Assembly (NCBI GenBank): GCA_040388625.1
Contig: JAZKBK010000005.1
Location: 285,478-349,477, forward strand
DNA from: Gemmatimonadota bacterium
Lineage (GTDB): Bacteria > Gemmatimonadota > Gemmatimonadetes > Gemmatimonadales > Gemmatimonadaceae
DNA: 64,000 bases
Direction of reading: 5' to 3'
In this document: one piece after another, positions 35,404 through 43,355 of the stretch
Layout: each line of letters begins with the position of its first letter
Numbering within the stretch: position 1 is the stretch's first letter
Translations under genes and position numbers: made by a program
The notes under the pieces: generated by a model
What the model saw: only the letters and a program-made list of their open reading frames with translations
Databases searched by the model: none
What the model was told of the DNA's origin: nothing

Positions 35404-38079
35404 ATGGTTCGACGCCTGATTTTCCTGGCCCTGATGGCCGCCGCTCCCCGCTCTGCTATGGCGCAGGCCGCTCCCGGATCGAATGCGCCGGAGGTAAAGG
35501 CGATTCGGCGGACAGGAGCGATTACTCTGGACGGCCGCCTGGACGAGCCTGATTGGGCCATAGGGATGCCGGCCTCCGGCTTCAGACAGCAGGATCCCGA
35601 TGAAGGCAGGCCCGCTGCGGAGAGCACTCTGGTTCGCTTCGTCTATGACGACGATGCGCTTTACGTCGGGACGCGGCTGTTCGACAGCCGGGGAGCGGCT
35701 GGTGTCCGGACCCGCCTCGCGCGGCGAGATGACCAGCCCGGCGGCGACTACCTGATGCTCGTGCTGGACACTTACCACGACCACGCCGGTCGGACTGTGC
35801 TACGCATCAACCCGTCGGGCGTCCAGTACGACGCGCTGGCTCTTGGACGGGCCGACCCCGATCCGGGCTGGAACGCAGTCTGGGAGGCCGTAACGCGCAT
35901 CGACTCCCTCGGCTGGACTGCGGAGATTCGCATCCCATTCTCCCAGCTCCGCCTTGCAGGGTCCGGCGCGCAGACATGGGGGCTCCAGATCTGGCGTTAC
36001 GAAGACCGGCTCAAGGAGACATCGCAGTGGGCTTTCTGGAACAAGCGTGAGCCCGGCGGTCCGGCCTACTTCGGGCATCTCACTGGACTGGTGCCGGGGT
36101 CAGGCCTTTTAAGTGTGGAGGCATCGCCATACGTCGCAGTTGGCGTCGCGCCTCGAGTTCCCAATGGCGGAGGCAACGCAACAACCAATGGAGCACGGGC
36201 CGCGCGCACGGCCGGCGCTGACATTCTGTTCCATGCGCCGAGCACCAGCGGGACGGTGACGTTCAATCCGGACTTCGGGCAGGTGGAAGTCGATCCTGCA
36301 GTGCTCAACCTCACTGCATCGGAGACGTTCTTTCCGGAGAAGCGCCCCTTCTTCGTGCAGGACGCCGGGATCTTTGGCTTTGGCGCGATCGACTGCGCAA
36401 TCTGTGCGTACTCGAGTCCGCTCGATCTCTACTATTCACGCCGCATAGGGCACCCGCCTTCGCTGCACCCTGCCGGACTCGTAACCGACGCGCCGAGCGC
36501 GACGCAGATACTTGGCGCAGCGCGCATGACATTTCAATCGCGCGACGGCTGGACTGCAGGTGCGCTTGTCGCGCGCACCAACCGCGAATCGGCAACGGTA
36601 ATTGATTCGTCCGGTCAGACCGAGAACGTAGCTGTCGAGCCACCTGCAACATACCTGATCGCGCGTGCGGAGAAGCGCGCGACGTCCGGCGCTGGAGCGG
36701 TGGGAGTCATCGGCACGTTGACGGATCGCAACATGACCGATCGAAGCCTGAGCGCACTCGGCGCATTGCTTCCGTCGCGCGCGGCAACCGTCGGTGTCGA
36801 CGGCGAGCGTTGGTGGCTGAACCACACGTACCGCGCGGGTTTCACGTCGGCGTTGTCATCGGTTACAGGGGATTCACTTGCGCTCCAGCACATTCAGACA
36901 TCGAGCGTTCACTATTTCCAGCGGCCAGGCAGGCGCCTGACACAGGGCTTGTTCGATTCGCGCTATGATCCCGGGCGCACGGAGCTGAATGGCTACGCTT
37001 CGATGGCGCGAATTGCAAGAGAGGGCGGTGCATGGACCTGGGAGGCGATCGGCGAGATTGTAAGCCCCGGCTTCGAGGTGAACGACCTGGGTTTCGTGCC
37101 GCTCGCTGGAACGCAGTGGATCCTGGCGAATGTGCGTCGCAATTTCACTGTACCGAGCTCGTGGTACCATTCGGCAGAGCTGGTCGCTGGCGCGGAACAG
37201 CGAAGTAATTTCGACGGCGACGCTACAGGGCGCGCGTACCACGTGTCTGCATCAGTTGTGACGCCATCATACTGGACAGCAGACGCGGCTGTCGTGCATC
37301 AACTCGCCCACTACGATGATCGCACGCTGCGCGGAGGTCCGACTGTGGCCGTGGGTGCAGGCGACAGTGTGGACTTCGATGTCGAGAGCGACACGCGTCG
37401 CAAGGTGTCCGTAGCGGATACCGCGTGGTGGTCGTCCGATCGCAGTGGCAACCGATCGGCTGGACTTGCACAGGTCGTCTCGTTGCGCCCAACGGACGGC
37501 ACATCGTTGAGCGCCGGCATCAGTGCGGAACGGCAGAACGTAGGAGCACAATTCATTGCAAGCGTGCCGGATCCAGAAGCACGGGACAAGCGGCGGTATG
37601 TCACCGCATCATTGATCCAGCGTACGGTGGCACTTCAGTTCCGTGCTGCAACCGCGATCACACGCACGTTATCGCTGGATGCCTATCTGCAGCCCTTCGT
37701 GACTGTCGGTACGTATCGCGACTTCGGCGAATTCGCTGGCGCACGAACCAGCACCCGTCTGATTTATGGTCGCGACATCGACTCTCTGCAGCATGCGCAT
37801 CGTGCTGATGGAGAATGGATCAGCGTCTACCCCACGCGCAATTCCGGCGCGGCGTTCAGCATTCGCGATCCGATAGGGGCCATGCGATCGCTGCACGGCA
37901 CTGCGGTGTTGCGTTGGGAATACCGGCCGGGCATGGCGCTTTATCTCGCGTGGACCCAGACACGGTCGGATGTCGCGGCTGACAGCACGCTGAGCCTGCA
38001 ACGCGATGGCGGAGCACTTATCGCTGCGCGTCCGGTGAACGCGCTGATGTTCAAGATCGCCTATCGCATAGGGCGATAG
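35404..38079 (+). CDS. DUF5916-type outer-membrane protein with N-terminal CBM9-like domain
   Basis: An 891-residue exported protein (signal LIFLALMAAAPRSAMAQ). Residues about 30-220 match a carbohydrate-binding-family-9-like module: ITLDGRLDEPDWAIGMPASGFRQ, STLVRFVYDDDALYVGTRLFD, EIRIPFSQLRL. The rest follows the DUF5916 pattern (VTFNPDFGQVEVDPAVLNLTASETFFPEKRPFFVQDA) and ends in barrel-like strands (IAYRIGR). Family members are predicted outer-membrane proteins of unknown function near polymer-degradation or peptidase genes. Expression is probably controlled by the divergent FadR-type repressor. Confidence 0.85.
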   Translation: MVRRLIFLALMAAAPRSAMAQAAPGSNAPEVKAIRRTGAITLDGRLDEPDWAIGMPASGFRQQDPDEGRPAAESTLVRFVYDDDALYVGTRLFDSRGAAGVRTRLARRDDQPGGDYLMLVLDTYHDHAGRTVLRINPSGVQYDALALGRADPDPGWNAVWEAVTRIDSLGWTAEIRIPFSQLRLAGSGAQTWGLQIWRYEDRLKETSQWAFWNKREPGGPAYFGHLTGLVPGSGLLSVEASPYVAVGVAPRVPNGGGNATTNGARAARTAGADILFHAPSTSGTVTFNPDFGQVEVDPAVLNLTASETFFPEKRPFFVQDAGIFGFGAIDCAICAYSSPLDLYYSRRIGHPPSLHPAGLVTDAPSATQILGAARMTFQSRDGWTAGALVARTNRESATVIDSSGQTENVAVEPPATYLIARAEKRATSGAGAVGVIGTLTDRNMTDRSLSALGALLPSRAATVGVDGERWWLNHTYRAGFTSALSSVTGDSLALQHIQTSSVHYFQRPGRRLTQGLFDSRYDPGRTELNGYASMARIAREGGAWTWEAIGEIVSPGFEVNDLGFVPLAGTQWILANVRRNFTVPSSWYHSAELVAGAEQRSNFDGDATGRAYHVSASVVTPSYWTADAAVVHQLAHYDDRTLRGGPTVAVGAGDSVDFDVESDTRRKVSVADTAWWSSDRSGNRSAGLAQVVSLRPTDGTSLSAGISAERQNVGAQFIASVPDPEARDKRRYVTASLIQRTVALQFRAATAITRTLSLDAYLQPFVTVGTYRDFGEFAGARTSTRLIYGRDIDSLQHAHRADGEWISVYPTRNSGAAFSIRDPIGAMRSLHGTAVLRWEYRPGMALYLAWTQTRSDVAADSTLSLQRDGGALIAARPVNALMFKIAYRIGR

Positions 38080-38134
38080 CGCTGCACGCCGGTGAACGCC
38101 GATTTCTTCTTTCACTTCTGCCGAGAACAGTCAC

Positions 38135-38611
38135 ATGCCTCGATCTGCCATTCCACTCGCCGTCACTGTTGCTATCGTTGCAGCGGTGGCGGCGTGGACG
38201 CCATCCGCTGCACGACACACCGATGCCAGGGTCATCACGATCCTCATGACGCGCGACAGCGCGGGCATGCGATTCAGTCCATCGACGATCGTGGCGCATT
38301 CCGGCGACACACTTCGTTTCGTGAACGGCGCGGGGCGGCACGACGTGGACTTCGTGGCTGATTCCAATCCGCGAAATGTCGTGCTGCCGAAGACCACGCC
38401 GTTGCTCGAGAAAGCGGGCGCAACGCTCGACATTCCTGTCAACTTGCCGCCCGGGCGCTATTACATCCAGTGCGATCCGCATGCCGAAATGGGGATGGTC
38501 GGACATCTGATAGTCGAGGGTGAGCGGCGATCCAGCGCGGCATCGGTTCATCGCGATCAGATGCAGAATGTTCTGCAGGTTCGCCGCATCGAGCCAAAGC
38601 CGAATGGCTGA
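38135..38611 (+). CDS. Exported cupredoxin (plastocyanin/azurin-like)
   Basis: A 158-residue protein with a signal or anchor (IPLAVTVAIVAAVAAW). The mature part is a small cupredoxin fold (MRFSPSTIVAHSGDTLRFVNGAGRHDV) with plausible type-1 copper ligands His69, Cys113, His116 and Met119 or Met121 in YYIQCDPHAEMGMVGHLIV. It should carry electrons or bind copper in the periplasm. It lies 55 bases after the DUF5916-like gene; co-transcription is possible. A charged C-terminal tail of about 30 residues is extra. Confidence 0.85.
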   Translation: MPRSAIPLAVTVAIVAAVAAWTPSAARHTDARVITILMTRDSAGMRFSPSTIVAHSGDTLRFVNGAGRHDVDFVADSNPRNVVLPKTTPLLEKAGATLDIPVNLPPGRYYIQCDPHAEMGMVGHLIVEGERRSSAASVHRDQMQNVLQVRRIEPKPNG

Positions 38612-38655
38612 TGAGGTTGCGCGACCACGCATCCCCCCATCTCACGGTTGCTACG

Positions 38656-39384
38656 TTATGCACCGCCCTTGAGCGTCATGTAGGCGCCGAGTGCTAGGAG
38701 AACGGTAGCGACGATGTTGCGGAATACACGCTCCGGAATCCAGCGCAGCGCGCGAACGCCCAGTAACGTGCCGACGAGTGTACCGACAGTCGCAATGAGG
38801 ATCAGCATCCAGATGTGGGCGATCTCGCGCGGCTGAGTGGCGAAATAAACAGGCATCCGGGCCGCGTCGACCACGAGCCCGATCGCAGTTGCAGTCGCCA
38901 CGAACGATTGCTTGTCGACATCGAATCCCAACAGCGCTGCGGAGCGGATGCCGCCCTGATTCCCCACCAGGCCACCGAAGAGGCCGGAGATGGCGCCGGC
39001 GATCCATGCGACGGCGCCATGAAACCGCATGCGGCGCGCGAGGCCGGTCAGTTCACTCACGCCAACGAAGATGAGTATGATGCCAAAGGCGATGGACAGC
39101 GCGCGATTGTTGGCGAAGGAATGCAGTAGCGCCCCTGTGAGGCCGCCAGCTGCGCTTGTCACGCCAAAGCTTATCAGTACTCGGCGGTCAACGTGCGCAC
39201 GGAGTCGCCAGAATCTAAGCGCGGTCGCGAAGACGTGTGGAATCGAGATCGCGGCAACGGCGAGCTGTGTGCCGACGCGCAGCGAAAGCAGTGGCGTGAG
39301 CAAGCTGCCGATGCCAAATCCTACGACCGATGCAACAGCGCCCGCGAGGAGTGCGGCGAGCGCCAGGAGAACGTGGAACGTCAC
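38656..39384 (-). CDS. TauE/SafE-family membrane permease
   Basis: A 242-residue integral membrane protein with about seven to eight hydrophobic segments and the two-repeat TauE pattern: ALLAGAVASVVGFGIGSLLTPLL near the N-terminus and AGAISGLFGGLVGNQGGIRSAALL in the middle. Members export or import sulfite, sulfoacetate or related small anions, or leave substrates unknown. The start is a GTG. It is a lone gene, convergent with the cupredoxin gene; no sulfur-metabolism genes are nearby to define its substrate. Confidence 0.85.
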   Translation of the reverse strand: MTFHVLLALAALLAGAVASVVGFGIGSLLTPLLSLRVGTQLAVAAISIPHVFATALRFWRLRAHVDRRVLISFGVTSAAGGLTGALLHSFANNRALSIAFGIILIFVGVSELTGLARRMRFHGAVAWIAGAISGLFGGLVGNQGGIRSAALLGFDVDKQSFVATATAIGLVVDAARMPVYFATQPREIAHIWMLILIATVGTLVGTLLGVRALRWIPERVFRNIVATVLLALGAYMTLKGGA

Positions 39385-39790
39385 CGCGCGAGCGGTGATC
39401 GGTTCGTATCATCACACATACTTGAACAGGCGCATGAAGCCGAAGTCCAGTTGACGCTGACCAACTCGAACGTGCGCCGGTGAAGATGGACTGGATGCGG
39501 ATCGTCGGCAAGCGCTCGTGGGCCAACTGGCGACAGAAGTACGCAGCCGACCGCACGGGTTCTGGCACGTGCGCGCGCCGGCTCTATCTATCTGTGCGAT
39601 CAGCAGCTTGGACCGGGCGTACGGTTGGGTCGCACCTGATTGCACACGATGCAATGCCGCTGCAAGACGCGATCGATCTCGTCCACGATCTGATCGAGGT
39701 CACGACCGGATTCGTTCGGTTCGCGCCCGGCGTTCGCATGGTTCATCCTCCAAACAATCGGACCACCACCCCCGTAAACATCTGCCGCAA

Positions 39791-39806
39791 GCAAGTACCC
39801 ACTTGC
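39791..39806. promoter_or_regulatory. Inverted repeat overlapping the -35 of the tetR promoter
   Basis: GCAAGT-accc-ACTTGC, a perfect 6-bp inverted repeat whose right arm overlaps the likely -35 hexamer TTGCAG (39803-39808). It may be a second regulator site. Confidence 0.35.
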
Positions 39807-39808
39807 AG

Positions 39809-39828
39809 AAATGAACGCGCGTCCATTT
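39809..39828. promoter_or_regulatory. Candidate TetR operator in the efflux operon promoter
   Basis: AAATGAACGCGCGTCCATTT is a 20-bp palindrome with one mismatched pair. It lies between TTGCAG (-35, 39803-39808) and TTTATT (-10, 39826-39831), ending 11 bases before the tetR start codon. Size and place fit TetR-family autorepression of an RND efflux operon. Confidence 0.6.
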
Positions 39829-39839
39829 ATTCCTCCGCC

Positions 39840-40427
39840 ATGGAAAGGCGCGAAGAACTGCTCAGGGCCGCTGCCCGAGTCTATGCTCGGCACGGATATC
39901 GGGGCTCGACCACCCGACGGATCGCCGACGAGGCGGGCGTCAATGAGATAACCATTTTCCGGCAATTCGGGACCAAGGATACGCTCATCCACGAGGCCAT
40001 CGCCTCATCCGGGATGAGCGGTCCACTAGTCGAACTCCCGAAAGTGCCGGTAGATCCTCAACGTGAGCTTCAGGAATGGGCGGCTGCCCTCCGCTCCCAC
40101 ATCTGTGCCTCCCGATCCCTCATGCGACGCTGCATGAGCGAGCGCGAGGAACACCCCCAGTTGAGCGCTTCCGCCAATCGTGGTCCGATGCGTGCGGCGG
40201 CGGCCCTCCAGGCCTACTTCGGGCGGCTCCAGGATCAAGGCTTCATCAAGGGCGACGTCAACGCCAGGGCCGCGGCGGCGATGTTGATCGGTACGATCTT
40301 TTCCGACGCGATGGGCCGCGACGTGATGCCGGACATCTACCCGAGCACCCCCGCGGCGGCAGCTGAACAGTACACGGCTCTCATTCTCAGAGCGATCGGT
40401 CTCTCGCCGCGCACCGCCGGCGCATAG
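39840..40427 (+). CDS. TetR/AcrR-family repressor of the RND efflux operon
   Basis: A 195-residue regulator with the TetR N-terminal three-helix DNA-binding domain (REELLRAAARVYARHGYRGSTT, RRIADEAGVNEITIFRQFGTKDTLIHEAI) and a C-terminal ligand domain (MRAAAALQAYFGRLQDQGFIKGDVNARAAAAMLIGTIF). It is the first gene of a run with the outer-membrane channel, adaptor and pump genes, 32 bases before the first of them, the standard layout of autorepressed RND systems. The start ATG has no Shine-Dalgarno sequence and lies just past a -10 box; the longer frame upstream has no family match. Confidence 0.9.
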   Translation: MERREELLRAAARVYARHGYRGSTTRRIADEAGVNEITIFRQFGTKDTLIHEAIASSGMSGPLVELPKVPVDPQRELQEWAAALRSHICASRSLMRRCMSEREEHPQLSASANRGPMRAAAALQAYFGRLQDQGFIKGDVNARAAAAMLIGTIFSDAMGRDVMPDIYPSTPAAAAEQYTALILRAIGLSPRTAGA

Positions 40428-40459
40428 CCGGACGCTAACCAGCTTCACTCGACAACTCG

Positions 40460-42205
40460 ATGATACCTATAACGGCTACATTCGGCCGCACAAACTGGAT
40501 TCAACGCGCGCTGGCCGGCGCTCTGGTTGCGTCGTCTGCGCTCGCCACAGTCGCGATGCCAGCGACGTTGCGCGCCCAGCAGCCGATCACACGCGCGGAC
40601 TCCAACGCGGCGACACCGGCTCGGCCGCTGTCACTGGCAGACGCTGTCGATATCGCGCAGAAGCAGAGTCAGGTCGTGCACATCGCCAACAACGCGATAC
40701 AGCGCGCACAGGGCGGCCAGTATCAGGCGCGCAGCGGGCTCTTTCCGCAGCTGAGCGCAACTGCCAACTACACGCGCACACTGGCCTCGCAATTCTCCAA
40801 GGCGTTCTCGTCTTCACCGAGCACTGCGCCAAGTGGTCCGGCAGGACCGTGTAATCAATATCTGTTCAACGGCGACTCCTCCGAGCTCGCCCGCGTCGCT
40901 GGTCTCGAGAACTACGCGCGATGCACTGTCGCTGGCCACAGCGCGAGTGATGCTTCCACCGGTGGAATCGATTTCAGCAAGGTCGGCTTCGGTTCCGTGA
41001 ACGGATACACGCTCGGTCTCTCGGGCTCGCAGAATATCTTTACGGGCGGTCGTCTCTCCGGTCAGATCCAGGCGGCCAACGCAACGCAACGCTCGGCGCG
41101 CATCGAGCTCACGGCACAACAGGCGCAGCTCCGTCTCGATGTGACGTCGGCGTATTACGATGCGGCTCTGTCCGATCGATTGCTGTCCATCGCGCAGTCC
41201 ACGCTCAAGCAGACGCAGGATCTGCTGGCGCAGACTCAACTGCAGCAGAAGGTCGGCAATACCAGCGAGTTCGATCTGCTGCGGGCTCAGGTTTCGGTGA
41301 GCAATCAGCTTCCAGTCGTGATCCAGGCGCAGAGCGCGCGCGAGGTCGCATACCTCAAGCTCAAGCAGCTGCTCAATCTCCCATTCGAGCAGCGACTCGC
41401 GCTCACCACCTCGGTCGAGGATTCGACGGCTGCGCCACCGGGGGTCGATCTTGCCCGTGCGTCGTCGCCGGACACGCTCACCGAGCATCGCGCGCCGGTG
41501 CGCGAGGCTGCCGAAGCCGTCACTGCGCAGAAGGGACAGTTGAAGGTCGCGCGCTCGGAGCGGATTCCGACGTTGCAGCTTTCCACTGCGTACAGCAGAG
41601 TCGCATATCCCAGCTCCGGTCTCCCGTCGCTGGCTGACTTCAATCCCAACTGGACCGTGACACTGTCGACGTCGTTCCCGATCTTCCAGGGCGGCCGCAT
41701 TCACGGCGACAAGATGGTAGCCGAGTCGAATGTGCGCGATGCACAGGCGCGGCTGGAGCAGGCGCGCGAAGGTGCTGCGCTGGACTCGCGCGTCGCACTC
41801 AACACGCTGCGTCAGGCCGAAGCGACGTTCGAAGCGAGCGCGGGCACGGCATCACAGGCGCAACGCGCCTACGAGATCGCTGAAGTGAGATACAAGGAAG
41901 GGATCTCGACGCAGCTGGAGCTGAACGATACGCGCAATCAGCTCGCGCAGGCGCTCGTGAACAGAGCGCAGGCGTCACGTGACGTGCAGGTGGCGCGTGT
42001 ACGACTCGCACTGTTGCCGGATCTGCCAGTGCAGACCGCGACGGCCGGGCAGACTAACCTGTCACAGCAGACACAACAACAGCAGCAATTGCAAGCGCAA
42101 CAACAGACACAATCGCAGACGACGCAGCCGGCGGGGACGTCGGGCCAGAGCACACCATCCGCGGCCGGCACATCGCCGACTGGACAACCCGGGATCAATC
42201 CATAG
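40460..42205 (+). CDS. TolC-family outer-membrane efflux channel
   Basis: A 581-residue exported protein (signal ALAGALVASSALATVAMPATLRAQ). The two-fold TolC repeat is visible: LSLADAVDIAQKQSQVVHIANNAI..QARSGLFPQLSATANYTRT in the first half and LTEHRAPVREAAEAVTAQKGQLKVARSERIPTLQLSTAYSR in the second, each with long coiled-coil helices. The C-terminal 55 residues are low-complexity, with Gln and Thr repeats (QQTQQQQQLQAQQQTQ) and then Pro/Ser/Gly, longer than usual for the family. The adaptor gene starts on the base after the stop codon. Confidence 0.93.
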   Translation: MIPITATFGRTNWIQRALAGALVASSALATVAMPATLRAQQPITRADSNAATPARPLSLADAVDIAQKQSQVVHIANNAIQRAQGGQYQARSGLFPQLSATANYTRTLASQFSKAFSSSPSTAPSGPAGPCNQYLFNGDSSELARVAGLENYARCTVAGHSASDASTGGIDFSKVGFGSVNGYTLGLSGSQNIFTGGRLSGQIQAANATQRSARIELTAQQAQLRLDVTSAYYDAALSDRLLSIAQSTLKQTQDLLAQTQLQQKVGNTSEFDLLRAQVSVSNQLPVVIQAQSAREVAYLKLKQLLNLPFEQRLALTTSVEDSTAAPPGVDLARASSPDTLTEHRAPVREAAEAVTAQKGQLKVARSERIPTLQLSTAYSRVAYPSSGLPSLADFNPNWTVTLSTSFPIFQGGRIHGDKMVAESNVRDAQARLEQAREGAALDSRVALNTLRQAEATFEASAGTASQAQRAYEIAEVRYKEGISTQLELNDTRNQLAQALVNRAQASRDVQVARVRLALLPDLPVQTATAGQTNLSQQTQQQQQLQAQQQTQSQTTQPAGTSGQSTPSAAGTSPTGQPGINP

Positions 42206-43345
42206 ATGCGACGCACTTATATATATCTTCCACTTGCTCTGGCAACCGTTACACTCGCGACGGGCTGCAAACGCAAGACAGCTGAAGCGGCAGATACGGC
42301 TCAGCAGCTGGTGGTGGGCACCGAGAACATCGCGATCGCGCGACATGGATCGGTGACGAACGGCCCCTCGATCTCGGGCTCGCTCGACGCCGAGCTGAAC
42401 GCGACCGTGCGCGCGCAGATTGCGGGTTCGATCATCTCGACTGACGCCGACGTCGGACAAACCGTAAGAAGGGGTCAGCTACTCGGCCGCATCGACGCGT
42501 CGGGTCTGCAGGATGCATATCTGAGCGCCAAGTCGGCCGTGTCTTCGGCAGAAGCGACGGCGGCCGTTGCACAACGTAACCTGCAGCGCAGCCAGACGCT
42601 GCTGCAGGCCGGTGCGATCGCGCAGCGCGATCTCGAGACTGCGCAGACCCAGGCGGCGAGCGCGCAGGCAGCGCTCGAAGATGCCAAGTCGCGCCTCGCG
42701 ACCGCGCAGAAGAATTTCGACAACACGCGCATCACGGCACCGTTCGATGGCATAGTGAGCCAGAAGATCGTGAGCCCGGGCGATGTAGTGCAGCCCGGCG
42801 GTGCACTGTTCACCATTGTCGACCCATCGACGATGCGACTGGTCGCAGCGGTTCCCTCGGATCAGCTGTCGATGCTTCGCGTCGGCACCGACGTGGTGTT
42901 CAACGTGACCGGATATCTGGATCAGGAATTTCACGGCAAGGTGACGCGCGTGAGCCCGTCCGTCGATCCGACCACGCGTCAGGTGCAGATCATCGTATCG
43001 ATTCCGAACACCAGCCACACGCTCATCACGGGACTCTATGCGGATGGCCGCATCTCCAGCCGGACGCAGGAAGGAATCGTCGTTCCGCTGTCAGCGGTCG
43101 ACACGCGCATGCAGCGTCCGGCGGTGGTCGAGATAAAGGGCGGCAAGGTTACGCGCGTCGACGTCACGCTCGGCATGCGCGATCCGACGACCGAGAGGGT
43201 GCAGATCACAAGCGGAGTTGCAGTTGGTGACACGCTGCTGGTCGCGGCCGCGCAGGGCATCACGCCGGGTACACCGGTGCGGGTACAGTCGCCGCCATCG
43301 GATCAGAGCCCACAAACCAACACCACGCCAAACAGCGGTCGCTAG
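42206..43345 (+). CDS. RND periplasmic adaptor (membrane-fusion) lipoprotein
   Basis: A 379-residue lipoprotein: signal LPLALATVTLATGC with lipid Cys21. Lipoyl half-motifs (GSIISTDADVGQTVRRGQLLGRID and NTRITAPFDGIVSQKIVSPGDVVQPG) flank an alpha-helical hairpin (AVSSAEATAAVAQRNLQRSQTLLQAGAIAQRDLETAQTQ), followed by the beta-barrel and membrane-proximal domains (VSPSVDPTTRQVQIIVSIPN; GIVVPLSAVDTR). It links the inner-membrane pump to the outer-membrane channel. It starts immediately after the channel gene (TAGATG) and ends ten bases before the pump start. Confidence 0.95.
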   Translation: MRRTYIYLPLALATVTLATGCKRKTAEAADTAQQLVVGTENIAIARHGSVTNGPSISGSLDAELNATVRAQIAGSIISTDADVGQTVRRGQLLGRIDASGLQDAYLSAKSAVSSAEATAAVAQRNLQRSQTLLQAGAIAQRDLETAQTQAASAQAALEDAKSRLATAQKNFDNTRITAPFDGIVSQKIVSPGDVVQPGGALFTIVDPSTMRLVAAVPSDQLSMLRVGTDVVFNVTGYLDQEFHGKVTRVSPSVDPTTRQVQIIVSIPNTSHTLITGLYADGRISSRTQEGIVVPLSAVDTRMQRPAVVEIKGGKVTRVDVTLGMRDPTTERVQITSGVAVGDTLLVAAAQGITPGTPVRVQSPPSDQSPQTNTTPNSGR

Positions 43346-43355
43346 AGGCTTCACG

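Larger units (their letters stand above)
39385..39839. other. Intergenic region before the tetR-RND operon
   Basis: It holds the regulator's promoter and two inverted repeats near its right end. On the minus strand, 39600-39746 encodes a 48-residue frame containing DLDQIVDEIDRVLQRH, which recalls the helical core of Pup/UBact-type modifiers, but the usual tail is missing and GGAGG directly abuts the ATG. I do not call it a gene. Nothing else credible is seen. Confidence 0.4.
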
